A stretch of DNA of 64,000 bases from Pectobacterium colocasium (GCF_020181655.1 NZ_CP084032.1:1922001-1986000); one strand, 5' to 3'. Shown: positions 18,753-30,618, counted from the first letter of the stretch. The notes: generated from the letters alone by a model not told the origin. Numbers and translations: made by a program.

Positions 18753-19415
18753 TTAGCGAAATAAAAGCAGCGCACCAAAAAACATCAGAATGACGCCAGC
18801 ACCGCGTTCAATCGGGTTAAGCCAACGCGTTAAACGCTGCTGAATCAACGGACGAGCGATCAGTGCGGCGATCAGCAGATCCCACACCAGAACGACAGAA
18901 AACATCCAGCTACCGCTGACGAATTGCTGCGTGGGTGTCACATTTTGCCCAAGAATACTGGTCATCAGGCTGATGTAGAACAGCATGTTTTTGGGATTCA
19001 GTAGCGCCGAGCCGAGTCCCAGCAAAATTTGTTTACGCAGCGTCGGACAGTGGTCGGACGGTTGTTCCGCCTGTAATGAGAGCACTGAACGGCTTTTCAC
19101 TAACTGATAGCCCACCCAGAGCAGATAAGCTGCCCCGCCTAACTCGATGAGGGTAAACAGCGTGGGCGAATGTTGAATGCCTGCCCAGCCAATCGCCGCC
19201 AGCAGAATGTAAATGCCGTTACCCAGCGCGATGCCCAGACAAATCCCCGCACTGCCGCGCAGTTGGTAACGAATGGCGTAAGCTGTCAACAAAAAGAAGT
19301 CCGGGCCTGGACTCAGCAGCGCCACAAAATGTGCCAGCGCCAGAGCGGGAAAGTGAGTGGGAAAGAGAGCCTCGGCGGAAAACAGGGTATTGATAAACGG
19401 CGCATTGATGAACAT
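18753..19415 (-). CDS. LysE/RhtB-family amino acid exporter
   Basis: A 220-residue inner-membrane protein with about six hydrophobic segments. The family signature is at the start: LALAHFVALLSPGPDFFLLTAYAIRYQLRGSAG, with the SPGPDFF motif, followed by GIALGNGIYILLAA. The first half contains LLWVGYQLVKSR and the second LNPKNMLFYISL. These are conserved in RhtB/RhtC/LeuE proteins exporting threonine, homoserine or leucine. I chose ATG 19415 because GAGGTC lies upstream; the frame runs further without a site. The adjacent AraC-type gene on the same strand is likely its regulator. Exact substrate unknown. Confidence 0.87.
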   Translation of the reverse strand: MFINAPFINTLFSAEALFPTHFPALALAHFVALLSPGPDFFLLTAYAIRYQLRGSAGICLGIALGNGIYILLAAIGWAGIQHSPTLFTLIELGGAAYLLWVGYQLVKSRSVLSLQAEQPSDHCPTLRKQILLGLGSALLNPKNMLFYISLMTSILGQNVTPTQQFVSGSWMFSVVLVWDLLIAALIARPLIQQRLTRWLNPIERGAGVILMFFGALLLFR

Positions 19416-19467
19416 GGTATGTCTGACCTCAATAAGTAATCGAGGCCAGTCTAGACAAGGCGTCCCG

Positions 19468-20313
19468 CTATTTATTGTCAAATATTGATCGCGCGTACTG
19501 ACCCGGCGTCGCGGCGGTGTATTGCACAAACGTTTTGTGAAAATGGCTTTGATCGCAGAAGCCGCTTTGATAGCTAGCATCAACCAGCGGTGTGCCTTGT
19601 TTCAGCAGCGATTTGGCATACTCAATACGGGCATTATTCAGGAATGCCATCGGCGTGATGCCAGTATCGTGACGAAACTGTCGCACGATGGTTTCACGTC
19701 TCAGGTTTAACTCCTCCGCCAGCGTTTCCAGCGAGGGGGCTTCTTGCAAATTATTCAACAGACGTTCGCGTACATGGCGTGTCGTGATTTGCGATGCCTG
19801 ATGCGGTAATGCTGGCAAACCGGAAGGGGCGGGAAGGCAATATTGTTGCCAGATGGGTGCCAGCATCGCTTTGAGCTGGTTATCTGCCGCTGCACTGTCT
19901 CCCCGATACAGCAGGGCAATGATGTGCTGATAATGTCTAAACCGTTCGGGATCGCGTAAGACGACGCAGTTGCAACGCAGGGTGTCCACTTGATAACCAC
20001 ACAGCGCAGCGATTTGAGCGAGACACCAGTCGGTATCCAGATACAGCATGTGATAACTACGCGTTTTGCCGGGCAGCGGGTTACAGCTATGCGGCTGTTG
20101 GGGATCGATAAAGATCAGATCGCCAACCTGTAAGTGGTGAGTGTCGTTGCGGTAATGGCATAGCGTTTCGCCGTGTTCTATCGCCCCAATCGAGAATTGC
20201 GCATGGCTGTGTGTTTTATAGGCATGACTGCTGTTGCGCGTGCTGCGGCCTTCAACGTGCGGTAAGTGTGGTGAAAACCAGTACGATTGGTTAATGGCAT
20301 GGACTGAGGACAT
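19468..20313 (-). CDS. AraC-family transcriptional regulator
   Basis: A 281-residue regulator with an N-terminal cupin-type sensing domain (HSHAQFSIGAIEHGETLCHYR, then LIFIDPQQPHSCNP) and a C-terminal AraC DNA-binding domain of two helix-turn-helices (LETLAEELNLRRETIVRQFRHDTG and VDASYQSGFCDQSHFHKTFVQ). Such regulators with a LysE exporter next door usually activate the exporter on sensing an amino acid. It lies upstream of, and on the same strand as, the exporter (52-bp gap) and is divergent from dinG. Ligand unknown. Confidence 0.88.
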   Translation of the reverse strand: MSSVHAINQSYWFSPHLPHVEGRSTRNSSHAYKTHSHAQFSIGAIEHGETLCHYRNDTHHLQVGDLIFIDPQQPHSCNPLPGKTRSYHMLYLDTDWCLAQIAALCGYQVDTLRCNCVVLRDPERFRHYQHIIALLYRGDSAAADNQLKAMLAPIWQQYCLPAPSGLPALPHQASQITTRHVRERLLNNLQEAPSLETLAEELNLRRETIVRQFRHDTGITPMAFLNNARIEYAKSLLKQGTPLVDASYQSGFCDQSHFHKTFVQYTAATPGQYARSIFDNK

Positions 20314-20526
20314 AATTTACCGAAGCTATTGTTTACGGAAATAGCGTTTACCGCTCGCGATAAAGGTCGTGTTTGATAAACAGATGTGTCTGGTAAAAAG
20401 AATAACTTACCCTAATCGTTGGGCGGAAGATTGTCGAGGTCAGAAGCATCGCACACGTGATATCGGCTGACGTCGCCGGGCGTCTGTGGGACAATGGCGG
20501 CCAGATTACACAAATACAGAGTATGC

Positions 20527-22626
20527 ATGACGCTGTCCCCCGCAATAAAATTGCAGATTGGTCAATGGTATAAGGCCCTGCAAGAACAAATCCCGGATTT
20601 TATTTCCCGCGTTCCCCAGCGACAGATGATTGCCGAAGTGGCGAAAACGCTGGCGGGTGATTACCCGCGCCATCTGGCTATTGAAGCGCCAACCGGCGTC
20701 GGGAAAACGCTTTCTTACCTGATTCCGGGTATTGCGGTGGGGCGTGCGGAGGATAAAACACTGGTGGTCAGCACGGCGAATGTGGCATTGCAGGATCAGA
20801 TTTACAGCAAAGATTTGCCGCTGTTGCAGAAGTTTATTCCCGAACTAAAATTTACCGCCGCATTTGGCCGTCGTCGTTATATTTGCCCGCGCAATCTGGC
20901 GATGTTGGCAACCGATCCCGATGCGCAGGGGGATTTACCGCTCTTTCTGGATGACGAACTGATGTCCGCCAGCAAGGAGGAAAAGCGTACCTGCGTACGG
21001 CTCGAAAAGGCGCTGCAAGGTTACGCCTGGGACGGACTACGCGACCATTATCAGGATACGATTGACGATAGCCTGTGGCAGAAGCTGAGTACTGACAAAG
21101 CGAACTGTCTCGCGCACAACTGCCATTACTATCGTGAGTGCCCGTTCTTCATCGCACGGCGTGAGATCGAACAGGCCGATGTGGTCGTCACCAACCATGC
21201 GCTGGTAATGGCGGCGATGGAAAGCGAGTCGGTACTGCCTCCCCCTAAGAATCTCCTGCTGGTGCTCGATGAAGGGCACCATATTCCTGACGTTGCCCGC
21301 GATACGCTGGAGATGTCCGGTGATATTCATCCCGCTTATATGATGGCGCAACTGGAACAACTGGTGCAGCTCATCGGGCAATGTATGGCGCAGTTTGCCC
21401 CTAAATCACCGCCGCGACTCGCTAATAGTGAACGGTTAACCAGCCACTGTGAGGAGATCCGCGAGTGCGTGCTGTCTTTCTCGCAAATGTGCGGGCTGTT
21501 TCTTCCGCATGATGGGCAGGAAACCGAGTACCGCTTTGCGATGGGCAAAATGCCGGATGAAATGCGTGAACTCTGCGTTCGGTTGTTCAAATTGACCGAT
21601 ACGCTGCGGGCGCTAGCGGAGTATATGCTTAACGACCTGAGTGAGAAAACCGGGAAGCATGATGTGGTGCGGGTCTATCATGCCTTGTTGAAAATGAGCC
21701 GCCAGCAGGGCTACCTTGAGTCTATGAGTAAACTGTGGCGGCTGGCCGCGATGGAGAAATCTTCAAATGCGCCAGTTTCCAAATGGATCACCAGGGAAAC
21801 GCGTGATAACCAGCCGCATCTTCACCTTCACTGCGCGGGGATCCGCGTCTGCGAGCAGCTTGAAAGACTGCTGTGGAGTAAGGTATCGCACGTCGTGGTG
21901 ACCTCGGCGACGCTGCGTTCGCTGAACAGTTTTGCGCGTATTCAGGAACTGTCTGGTCTCGGTGAGGAAGAGGGGGACACGTTTATCGCGCTGGATTCGC
22001 CGTTCAACCACCGTGAACAGGGGCGTCTGGTGATTCCTAAAATGCGGTATGAACCGCTGATCGAATCTGAAGCGCAGCATATTGCTGAAATGGCGCAGTT
22101 TTTCCGGGCGGAGCTAAAGCAGGATAAACATAAAGGCATACTGATGCTGTTTGCCAGTCAACGTGCCATGCAGCTGTTTCTGACACAGGTTACCGATTTG
22201 CGTCTGATGCTGCTGGTTCAGGGAGATAAGCCGCGCTACAGGCTGGTTGAACTGCATCGTCAGCGGGTACAGGAAGGGCAGACTAGCGTACTGATTGGCT
22301 TACAATCCTTTGCAGAAGGATTGGATCTCAAAGGGGAACTCCTTTCTCAGGTGCATATCCATAAAATCGCGTTTCCGCCCATCGATAGCCCGGTGATTCT
22401 GACGGAGGGCGAGTGGCTAAAAAGCCTCAAACGGCATCCGTTTACCGTACAAAGTTTGCCCAGCGCCTCGTTTAACCTCATCCAGCAGGTTGGACGCCTG
22501 ATTCGCAGCCATGATTGCTTTGGTGAAATCGTCATTTACGATCGCCGCCTGTTGAGCAAAGGCTATGGCGCACAGCTGTTGGCGGCGTTGCCCGTTTTCC
22601 CGATCGAACAGCGAGATATGCCATAA
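20527..22626 (+). CDS. dinG: ATP-dependent DNA helicase DinG
   Basis: XPD-like superfamily 2 helicase, 5'-3', with a 4Fe-4S cluster, that unwinds R-loops and forked DNA in repair. The 699-residue product has Walker A EAPTGVGKT at residues 53-61, Cys120 in RRRYICPRN as first cluster ligand and a trio of cysteines in KANCLAHNCHYYRECPF. DEGHH is the Walker B box, and QQVGRLIRS is motif VI. The ATG at 20527 matches the E. coli N-terminus (xxLxxAIKxQIxxWYKALQEQIPDF). In E. coli dinG is followed by ybiB; here about 23 kb separates them. A clear LexA box is not visible. Confidence 0.96.
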   Translation: MTLSPAIKLQIGQWYKALQEQIPDFISRVPQRQMIAEVAKTLAGDYPRHLAIEAPTGVGKTLSYLIPGIAVGRAEDKTLVVSTANVALQDQIYSKDLPLLQKFIPELKFTAAFGRRRYICPRNLAMLATDPDAQGDLPLFLDDELMSASKEEKRTCVRLEKALQGYAWDGLRDHYQDTIDDSLWQKLSTDKANCLAHNCHYYRECPFFIARREIEQADVVVTNHALVMAAMESESVLPPPKNLLLVLDEGHHIPDVARDTLEMSGDIHPAYMMAQLEQLVQLIGQCMAQFAPKSPPRLANSERLTSHCEEIRECVLSFSQMCGLFLPHDGQETEYRFAMGKMPDEMRELCVRLFKLTDTLRALAEYMLNDLSEKTGKHDVVRVYHALLKMSRQQGYLESMSKLWRLAAMEKSSNAPVSKWITRETRDNQPHLHLHCAGIRVCEQLERLLWSKVSHVVVTSATLRSLNSFARIQELSGLGEEEGDTFIALDSPFNHREQGRLVIPKMRYEPLIESEAQHIAEMAQFFRAELKQDKHKGILMLFASQRAMQLFLTQVTDLRLMLLVQGDKPRYRLVELHRQRVQEGQTSVLIGLQSFAEGLDLKGELLSQVHIHKIAFPPIDSPVILTEGEWLKSLKRHPFTVQSLPSASFNLIQQVGRLIRSHDCFGEIVIYDRRLLSKGYGAQLLAALPVFPIEQRDMP

Positions 22627-22647
22627 TAAATTACTCTCTATGCGTTC

Positions 22648-22693
22648 GCTGAATAAAGGGGTAACTAATCCCTATTTAGCGCTATATTTTTTT
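22648..22693 (+). terminator. Terminator of dinG
   Basis: GCTGAATAAAGGG (from 22648) pairs imperfectly with CCCTATTTAGC (to 22680), followed by a T-rich tail (22686-22693). Confidence 0.7.
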
Positions 22694-24574
<1,881 letters not shown>

Positions 24575-24580
24575 TGTAGC

Positions 24581-24606
24581 AAGGACGGGGAAATCCCCGT
24601 CCTTTT
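24581..24606 (+). terminator. Strong terminator between prtW and inh
   Basis: AAGGACGGGG (24581-24590), AAAT loop, CCCCGTCCTT (24595-24604) and a short T-run: a 10-bp stem. It should make prtW mostly monocistronic and limit read-through into inh-prtDEF, keeping exporter levels below protease levels. Confidence 0.9.
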
Positions 24607-24628
24607 CTGTTATCTACTAGGGGCCACT

Positions 24629-24991
24629 ATGAAAAAGTTAATCATCGCGGCGTTGTTAAGTGCAATAAGCGGAGGATGTATGGCAAGTAGTCTGAAATTA
24701 CCTTCAGCAAGTGAGCTAAGCGGCGTATGGCAATTGCGTGGCGGAGAACAGCAGTGCGAGGTTGTGCTGCACAATACGCCGTTAGTGGATAACATCTGGC
24801 GTCTTGAGGGTGATGTAGCGTGTTTAAAAGCGCTGCTGCCGGATGTGCCCGCCGGATGGCGGCCGACGCCGGACGGTATCACGCTGACGAAAGCGCAGGG
24901 TCAGTCCGTCGCGTTTTTTAGCAAGGAAAAAGAGGGCTATACGCTGACGTTGCCTGATGGCAGTACACGGACGTTGCATAAACAGCCCTGA
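24629..24991 (+). CDS. inh: Periplasmic inhibitor of the metalloprotease
   Basis: A 120-residue Inh-family (MPI/Inh) beta-barrel inhibitor that blocks serralysins trapped in the periplasm. The signal peptide ends near GGCMAS; the cysteine there also resembles a lipobox, so lipidation is possible. The mature protein reads [13 protein letters not shown], the segment that plugs the protease active site in this family, with a cysteine pair (QQCEVVL and DVACLKAL) for the usual disulphide. Small size, position between protease and exporter genes and the family motif agree. Translation starts at ATG 24629. Confidence 0.93.
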   Translation: MKKLIIAALLSAISGGCMASSLKLPSASELSGVWQLRGGEQQCEVVLHNTPLVDNIWRLEGDVACLKALLPDVPAGWRPTPDGITLTKAQGQSVAFFSKEKEGYTLTLPDGSTRTLHKQP

Positions 24992-25008
24992 CAGGAGAGG
25001 CAAACGCA

Positions 25009-26736
25009 GTGAGTCAACTAGCAAATAAGGAACGTTCGTTGTTGAGTATACTGCGTCCTTTCCGGCGCAGCTTTTGGAGCATTGGGATTTTCAGCGCCAT
25101 CGTTAATCTACTGATGCTGTCGCCCTCTATCTATATGCTGCAGGTTTACGATCGCGTACTGGCGTCGGGGAATGGCACCACGTTGCTGATGCTCACCCTG
25201 CTGATTGCCGGTCTGGGGATATTCATGGCGGCACTCGAATGGGTGCGAAGTCTGGTGGTCGTGAGACTCGGCACCCGTATCGACCTACAGCTGAATCAAC
25301 AGGTTTTCAACGCCGCGTTTGAGCGCAATCTGGAAGCCGGTGAGGCCAAAGCGGGTCAGGCACTGAACGATCTCACGCTCTTGCGGCAGTTCATTACGGG
25401 CAACTCACTGTTTGCCTTCTTTGATATTCCCTGGTTTCCCTTCTTTTTATTGGTGCTGTTCCTGATCCACCCGGTTCTCGGCCTGCTGGCGCTGGGAGGG
25501 ACGGTGGTGCTGGTGCTGCTGGCGTGGCTGAATCAGTATCTCACCACGTCGCCTTTGGAAGAGGCTAACCATGAAGCGCTACAGGCGACCCATCTTGCGG
25601 ATACGCAACTGCGCAATGCGGAAGTTATTGAATCGATGGGAATGTTGCCTAACTTGCGCCGCCGCTGGCTGGGGCAACACTACCGCTTTATTACCTTGCA
25701 AAATCTGGCAAGTGAACGGGCTGCGGTTGTCGGCGCGGCATCCAAACATGCACGCGTTTTTCTGCAATCGCTGATGCTCGGCGTGGGTGCCTTGCTTGCG
25801 ATTAAGGGCGAGATTACGCCAGGCATGATGATTGCGGGGTCAATTCTTGTTGGGCGTGTGCTGAGTCCTATCGATCAGTTTATTGGTATTTGGAAACCGT
25901 TAAGCAGCGCCCGTCAGGCCTGGCATCGACTGAGTCGTATCATGGCCGCGTATCCACCTAAAGCGGTGCCGATGGCGTTACCTGCGCCAGTTGGCCAGCT
26001 CAGCGTCGAGAATGTGCTGTTGCAGACGCCACAAGGGGCGGCCAGGTTGCAGGACATCCATTTCTCGCTTCAGGCGGGGGAAACGCTGGCGATTCTGGGC
26101 GCCTCCGGTTCGGGGAAATCGACACTGGCACGCCTGCTGGTGGCGACGCAAACACCAACGCGCGGCAAGGTTCGACTGGATGGCGCCGATCTCAACCAGG
26201 TAGATAAAACCGCGTTTGGCCCGGCGATGGGCTACCTGCCGCAGGATGTGCAGCTCTTTAAGGGCACGTTGGCGGAGAATATTTCCCGCTTTGGCGAACA
26301 TGATGCGGAAAAAATTGTGGCGGCGGCGAAGCTGGCTGGCGTCCACGACATGATTCTTAGCCAACCGCAGGGATACGACACCCCGCTCGGCGCTGACGGC
26401 AACGGGCTGTCGGGCGGGCAGCGGCAGCGCATTGCTCTGGCGCGTGCAGTGTATGGTGACCCCTGTCTGCTGGTGCTTGATGAGCCGAACTCTAGTCTCG
26501 ATAACGAAGGTGAAATGGCACTGGCACAGGCGATCTCGCATCTTCAGAAGCGGGGGGCGACGGTGGTACTGATTACGCATCGTCCTGCGTTAACCACGCT
26601 GGCACATAAGATTCTGGTGCTCAATCAGGGGAGGCAGCAACGCTTTGGCCCTGCGCGCGATATTCTGAGCGAACTGCAACCGCGACGTGCCGCCAATCAG
26701 GCACAAATGACACCTTCTGCCGCTGTCCAGCGGTAA
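25009..26736 (+). CDS. prtD: Type I secretion ATPase/permease PrtD
   Basis: Inner-membrane ABC exporter for the protease. The 575-residue product has six hydrophobic segments in the first 300 residues and an ATPase domain with Walker [16 protein letters not shown], signature LSGGQRQR and Walker [14 protein letters not shown]. Length matches the protease-exporter type, which lacks the peptidase-like N-domain of HlyB. It starts with GTG at 25009 behind AGGAGAGG and is 17 bp after inh. With PrtE and PrtF it forms the channel across both membranes. Confidence 0.95.
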   Translation: MSQLANKERSLLSILRPFRRSFWSIGIFSAIVNLLMLSPSIYMLQVYDRVLASGNGTTLLMLTLLIAGLGIFMAALEWVRSLVVVRLGTRIDLQLNQQVFNAAFERNLEAGEAKAGQALNDLTLLRQFITGNSLFAFFDIPWFPFFLLVLFLIHPVLGLLALGGTVVLVLLAWLNQYLTTSPLEEANHEALQATHLADTQLRNAEVIESMGMLPNLRRRWLGQHYRFITLQNLASERAAVVGAASKHARVFLQSLMLGVGALLAIKGEITPGMMIAGSILVGRVLSPIDQFIGIWKPLSSARQAWHRLSRIMAAYPPKAVPMALPAPVGQLSVENVLLQTPQGAARLQDIHFSLQAGETLAILGASGSGKSTLARLLVATQTPTRGKVRLDGADLNQVDKTAFGPAMGYLPQDVQLFKGTLAENISRFGEHDAEKIVAAAKLAGVHDMILSQPQGYDTPLGADGNGLSGGQRQRIALARAVYGDPCLLVLDEPNSSLDNEGEMALAQAISHLQKRGATVVLITHRPALTTLAHKILVLNQGRQQRFGPARDILSELQPRRAANQAQMTPSAAVQR

Positions 26737-26742
26737 CACGGA

Positions 26743-28092
26743 ATGACGACAACAGGGAAAGACATGTCCGCATCAGAAATAAGCGAAGAGAGTATGAACC
26801 AGACGGCGCAGCGCGATGAAAAACGTGCCGTGCGTCTGGGGTGGCTGCTGGTGCTTGCCGGGTTTGGTGGCTTTCTCCTGTGGGCACTGTTTGCCCCCTT
26901 GGATAAAGGCGTGATGGTGAATGGCAGCGTGGTGATTTCCGGTAACCGCAAGGTTGTGCAGCACAATCAAGGCGGCATTGTCGATAGAATTCAGGTGAAA
27001 GACGGCGACAGAGTCGAGGCCGGCCAGATCCTGCTCACGCTGAATGAGGTTGATGCGCGTTCGGCGAGTGAAGGGCTGGATGGTCAGTATTTACAGCTGG
27101 TGGCACGGGAAGGTCGACTGCTTGCCGAGCAGCAGCGCCTGAACGATATGGTGATGACGCCCCGCCTGCAACTTCTCGCTGAAAGGCCGGAGATGAACGT
27201 AATTACGGCATTGCAGCGTGATTTACTGCGCAGCCGTCAGCAATCACTCAAGCTTGAAGCTGAAGGAATGCGTTCCAGTATTGCAGGCATGGAGGCGTCA
27301 CTCAGCGCCCAACGTCAGGTGATGTCCAGTAAGCAGAAGCAGCGGGAGACGCTGGAACAGCAGCTACAAGGGCTGCGTTCACTGGCGGCGGAAAACTATG
27401 TACCGCGTAACAAAATGCTGGAGAACGAACGTTTGCTGGCGCAGCTTAACGGCGACATCGCCCAGTTGGCGGGGGATACGAACCGTATCCGCCGTGATAT
27501 TGAGCAACAAACGCTGCTGATAGCACAGCGTCAGCAGGAATACGACAAGGAAGTGAACAGCGAGCTGGCGGAAGTGCAGGCGTTGCTGAGTGATGTGGGC
27601 AGTAAGAAGGAAAAAGCCGATTTCAATTTGGCGAATATCCAGATGCGCGCGCCTGTTTCCGGCACGGTGGTCGGGCTGAAAGTGTTTACGGAAGGCGGTG
27701 TGATTGCGCCGGGGCAGACGCTGCTGGAGATTGTGCCGGACGATCAGCCGCTGTTGGTGGATGCGCGCCTTCCCGTGGAGCTGGTGGATAAGGTCTGGCC
27801 GGGGCTACCCGTCGAGTTGCAGTTCGTCGCGTTTAACCAAAGCACAACGCCGCGCGTAGCGGGAACGGTCGAGCTGTTGTCCGCCGACCGCCTGCTGGAT
27901 GAGCGAGACGGTTCTCCTTATTACAGCCTGCGCGTGATGGTGGATGATGCAGGAAAACGTGAGCTGGAGGGGTTGGAAATCAAACCCGGCATGCCAGTAC
28001 AAGGGTTTGTGCGTACTGGGGAGCGGTCGTTCGTCAATTATCTATTTAAGCCTTTAATGGATCGCCTGCATCTGGCATTAACGGAAGAGTAA
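26743..28092 (+). CDS. prtE: Type I secretion periplasmic adaptor PrtE (HlyD family)
   Basis: Membrane-fusion protein linking PrtD to the outer-membrane channel. The 449-residue product has a short cytoplasmic N-terminus, one transmembrane segment (about residues 33-52), a lipoyl/barrel domain beginning GSVVISGNRKVVQHNQGG, a long coiled-coil hairpin (about 110-290) and the return lipoyl and beta domains. The start at 26743 gives the length known for PrtE, but ATG 26764 has a better ribosome site (AGGGAAAG) and could be the real one. It sits 6 bp after prtD. Confidence 0.94.
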   Translation: MTTTGKDMSASEISEESMNQTAQRDEKRAVRLGWLLVLAGFGGFLLWALFAPLDKGVMVNGSVVISGNRKVVQHNQGGIVDRIQVKDGDRVEAGQILLTLNEVDARSASEGLDGQYLQLVAREGRLLAEQQRLNDMVMTPRLQLLAERPEMNVITALQRDLLRSRQQSLKLEAEGMRSSIAGMEASLSAQRQVMSSKQKQRETLEQQLQGLRSLAAENYVPRNKMLENERLLAQLNGDIAQLAGDTNRIRRDIEQQTLLIAQRQQEYDKEVNSELAEVQALLSDVGSKKEKADFNLANIQMRAPVSGTVVGLKVFTEGGVIAPGQTLLEIVPDDQPLLVDARLPVELVDKVWPGLPVELQFVAFNQSTTPRVAGTVELLSADRLLDERDGSPYYSLRVMVDDAGKRELEGLEIKPGMPVQGFVRTGERSFVNYLFKPLMDRLHLALTEE

Positions 28093-28094
28093 TC

Positions 28095-29462
28095 ATGCAA
28101 AGGATCGCGATAATCATGCTGTTTGGGCTGCTTTCTTCGGGCGCGAGCGCATTAGGACTGCTTGATGCCTGGGAGTTGGCGTTGCGTAACGACGCTCAGT
28201 TTCGTGCGGCGGGGTTTGAACGTGCGGCAGGTCAGGAAGAGGAAAACATCGGGCGTGCCAATCTGCTCCCCAACCTCCAGTATGGCTATAGCGCTAACCG
28301 CAGCCACTCCAAAGTCACCCAAACGGATAGTTTCACCAATAACACGCTAAAACGTGATTACAACAGCTACACGTCCACGTTGTCGCTGCGCCAGCCGCTG
28401 CTGGATTATGCAGCCTGGGCGCGCTATCAGCAGGGCGTTGCCCGCACACTAATGGCCGACCAGCGTTTTCGCGATCGCAGTCAGGATCTGATGGTACGGT
28501 TATATAAAGCCTGGAGTAGCGCGCTGCTGGCGCAGGAAAAACTGCAATTGCTGGATGCGCAACAGCGGGCGTATCAGGAGCAGTTGGCGCTGAATAAACG
28601 TCTCTTACTTGCGGGCGAAGGGACGCTAACGGATGTGCGGGAAACGGAAGCGCGCTTTACGCTGATGGAAGCACAGCGGATTGAGCAGCAGGACAATCTG
28701 GATGCCGCGATCACCGATCTGGAAAATATGACGGGTACAGCGCTGGATATCACGGCGCTGCATCCTCTGACGCTCACTCAACTGCCGCCTGCGGAATCAG
28801 GCAAGCAGACGCTGGCGCAGTGGCGCGATCTTGCCGTGCAGCATAATGCCAAACTGGCGACGCAGCGCGAGGGGCTGACGGTCAGTCGTTATGAAATTGA
28901 ACGCAGCCGCGCCGGACATTTACCCACGCTGTCGTTGGTGGCATCGTCGCGCAATAGCCGTTCGGAAAGTGAATACAACTACAATCAGAAATACGACACG
29001 CAGAGTGTCGGCTTGCAGCTGAACGTGCCGCTTTATTCCGGCGGTTCCGTCTCGGCATCGATGCGGCAGGCCGCAGCGCAATATCAGCAAACTCAGGCGG
29101 AACTGGACGATCAAACCAAACAAACGCTGGCGGAATTGAAAAAATACTACAACCTGTACAACAACGGGTCGGCGAAAATTAAGGCCTGGCAAATGACCGC
29201 CTCGTCGGCACAAGAAGCGGTCAACGCCACGCGATTAAGCGTCGCGGGCGGCGAACGTATCAATCTGGATATTCTACTGGCCGAACAGGATTGGTATAAC
29301 GCCCGACGAGAGCTGGCGGAAGCGAAATACAGCTGGCTTCAGGCATGGCTCTTACTGCGCTATACCGCAGGGACGCTGAACGAGAAAGATATTCTGGAAC
29401 TGGCGGCCTGGTTTCAACCAGCAACGGATCCATGGGGCAACGGCAAGACCATCACAAACTAA
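28095..29462 (+). CDS. prtF: Type I secretion outer-membrane channel PrtF (TolC family)
   Basis: Outer-membrane efflux protein of the TolC family, dedicated to protease export. The 455-residue product has a signal peptide (MQRIAIIMLFGLLSSGASA), then LLDAWELALRNDAQFRAA, the typical first TolC-repeat helix, and a second repeat with the QLNVPLYSGG strand near residue 311. It follows prtE by 2 bp and ends the prt operon. A hairpin 185 bp downstream could end transcription. Confidence 0.94.
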   Translation: MQRIAIIMLFGLLSSGASALGLLDAWELALRNDAQFRAAGFERAAGQEEENIGRANLLPNLQYGYSANRSHSKVTQTDSFTNNTLKRDYNSYTSTLSLRQPLLDYAAWARYQQGVARTLMADQRFRDRSQDLMVRLYKAWSSALLAQEKLQLLDAQQRAYQEQLALNKRLLLAGEGTLTDVRETEARFTLMEAQRIEQQDNLDAAITDLENMTGTALDITALHPLTLTQLPPAESGKQTLAQWRDLAVQHNAKLATQREGLTVSRYEIERSRAGHLPTLSLVASSRNSRSESEYNYNQKYDTQSVGLQLNVPLYSGGSVSASMRQAAAQYQQTQAELDDQTKQTLAELKKYYNLYNNGSAKIKAWQMTASSAQEAVNATRLSVAGGERINLDILLAEQDWYNARRELAEAKYSWLQAWLLLRYTAGTLNEKDILELAAWFQPATDPWGNGKTITN

Positions 29463-29647
29463 AGCAGATGACAAAATTATCTACGGATAATCGGATAAGG
29501 TTTTTGTCAGCAGCAACGTTTACGTACATGCATCATGAAGTAGGGCGAGTACAGGACGACGATAAATGGTTCAATTCTGTAGGATATTGTGCCTCAGTAA
29601 TACTTAAACTCCTTTAAAATCATCAAACATCCTCATTTTGCATAATG

Positions 29648-29673
29648 GCCTCCGTTCTTATCAGGAGGCTTTA
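29648..29673 (+). promoter_or_regulatory. Hairpin covering the holin Shine-Dalgarno
   Basis: GCCTCC (29648-29653) pairs with GGAGGC (29664-29669). The right arm is the Shine-Dalgarno (AGGAGG) of the holin GTG at 29676, so the left arm is a built-in anti-Shine-Dalgarno. The short T-run after it could also make it the prt operon's terminator. Confidence 0.7.
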
Positions 29674-29675
29674 TC

Positions 29676-30005
29676 GTGAAAAAAATCAAAAAACCGCGTC
29701 TTACCGGCTGGATTGTGACATCCGCTTTTCTCTTTGCTGTTATCGGGCTGATTTCACCACAACAGCTTCCCGTCACCGTCTATAAGCTCTCGCTTATTTC
29801 ACTCGCTGCGGTATTAGGCTATTGGCTGGATCGCTCGCTGTTTCCTAAAGCGCGTCCCGGTCTGTTCCTCGAACAAGGCGATGAGCCGGTGCCGCGTGGA
29901 CGTTTCCCTGTTCGGGACGGTCACCACACTGTATTTGCCGCCGCGATGTTACGACGTGCGCTGATTGTGTCAGCCGTTTGCATCGGCGTAGCGATGGGGT
30001 TGTGA
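29676..30005 (+). CDS. Putative holin
   Basis: A 109-residue membrane protein with three hydrophobic segments (about 10-28, 32-48 and 88-107) and a basic N-terminus (MKKIKKPRLTG). It is the first gene of the lysis cassette, 1 bp before a transglycosylase, where tailocins and phages keep their holin. It resembles the putative phage holin family found in carotovoricin clusters. Starts with GTG at 29676; its ribosome site is buried in a hairpin. Its job would be to open the inner membrane so that the particles escape. Confidence 0.8.
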   Translation: MKKIKKPRLTGWIVTSAFLFAVIGLISPQQLPVTVYKLSLISLAAVLGYWLDRSLFPKARPGLFLEQGDEPVPRGRFPVRDGHHTVFAAAMLRRALIVSAVCIGVAMGL

Positions 30006-30006
30006 T

Positions 30007-30618
30007 ATGCGCTACTTTCTCATCACGCTGCTTGTTAGCCCGATGTTTTTTAGCGCGGTGGCCTGCGCCGACACGATCCCTCGTGCCGCGCAGGTGTACC
30101 GTAGTGATGTCATCCGCAGCGCACGGCTGGATTGGGGCATGAATGCCCCGATTGCGGACTTCGCGGCACAACTTCATCAGGAAAGCGGCTGGAATCCACG
30201 GGCCGTCTCGCCCGTCGGTGCACAAGGGCTGGCGCAGTTTATGCCGACAACCGCTGACTGGTTTAGCGGTATCGTTCCTGAGCTTCGGGCAAACCAACCG
30301 TTTAATCCGGCCTGGGCTATCCGCGCGCTGACGGGTTATGACCGCTGGCTGTGGACACGAATCAGTGCCCGCAATGATTGCGAACGCATGGCAATGACCT
30401 TGTCGTCCTACAACGGCGGACTTGGCTGGTTACAGCGTGATAAACAGCGCGCGAAAATTGCCGAGAAGGACATCCTTCGCTGGTTTGGCCATGTGGAAAC
30501 CGTCAATGCCGGGCGCAGTGCCGCCAACTGGCGTGAGAACCGTCATTATCCCGACCGCATTTTGCATCAGTTGGCACCACGGTATTTGAGTTGGGGGAGG
30601 GCGAGCTGTGTGGAATAG
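30007..30618 (+). CDS. Endolysin: lytic transglycosylase
   Basis: A 203-residue SLT-type transglycosylase. A signal or signal-anchor segment (about 1-21) precedes the catalytic core with QLHQESGWNPRAVSPVGAQG, in which the ES pair holds the catalytic glutamate, then GLAQFMPTTADWF and SSYNGGLGWL. These match the GLAQFMP and AYNGG boxes of the family. It cuts peptidoglycan glycan strands during lysis. It overlaps the Rz gene by 11 bp. The export signal suggests holin-independent crossing of the inner membrane, as for signal-arrest-release endolysins. Confidence 0.9.
   Translation: MRYFLITLLVSPMFFSAVACADTIPRAAQVYRSDVIRSARLDWGMNAPIADFAAQLHQESGWNPRAVSPVGAQGLAQFMPTTADWFSGIVPELRANQPFNPAWAIRALTGYDRWLWTRISARNDCERMAMTLSSYNGGLGWLQRDKQRAKIAEKDILRWFGHVETVNAGRSAANWRENRHYPDRILHQLAPRYLSWGRASCVE

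Noticed and set aside
20504..20519. Possible LexA box before dinG (GATTACACAAATACAG)
   Set aside because: Only one half matches the consensus and it overlaps the ribosome-binding region; not enough to list.
29345..29617. 90-residue frame after prtF
   Set aside because: Its start lies inside prtF and the product has no features; the gap is taken as non-coding.
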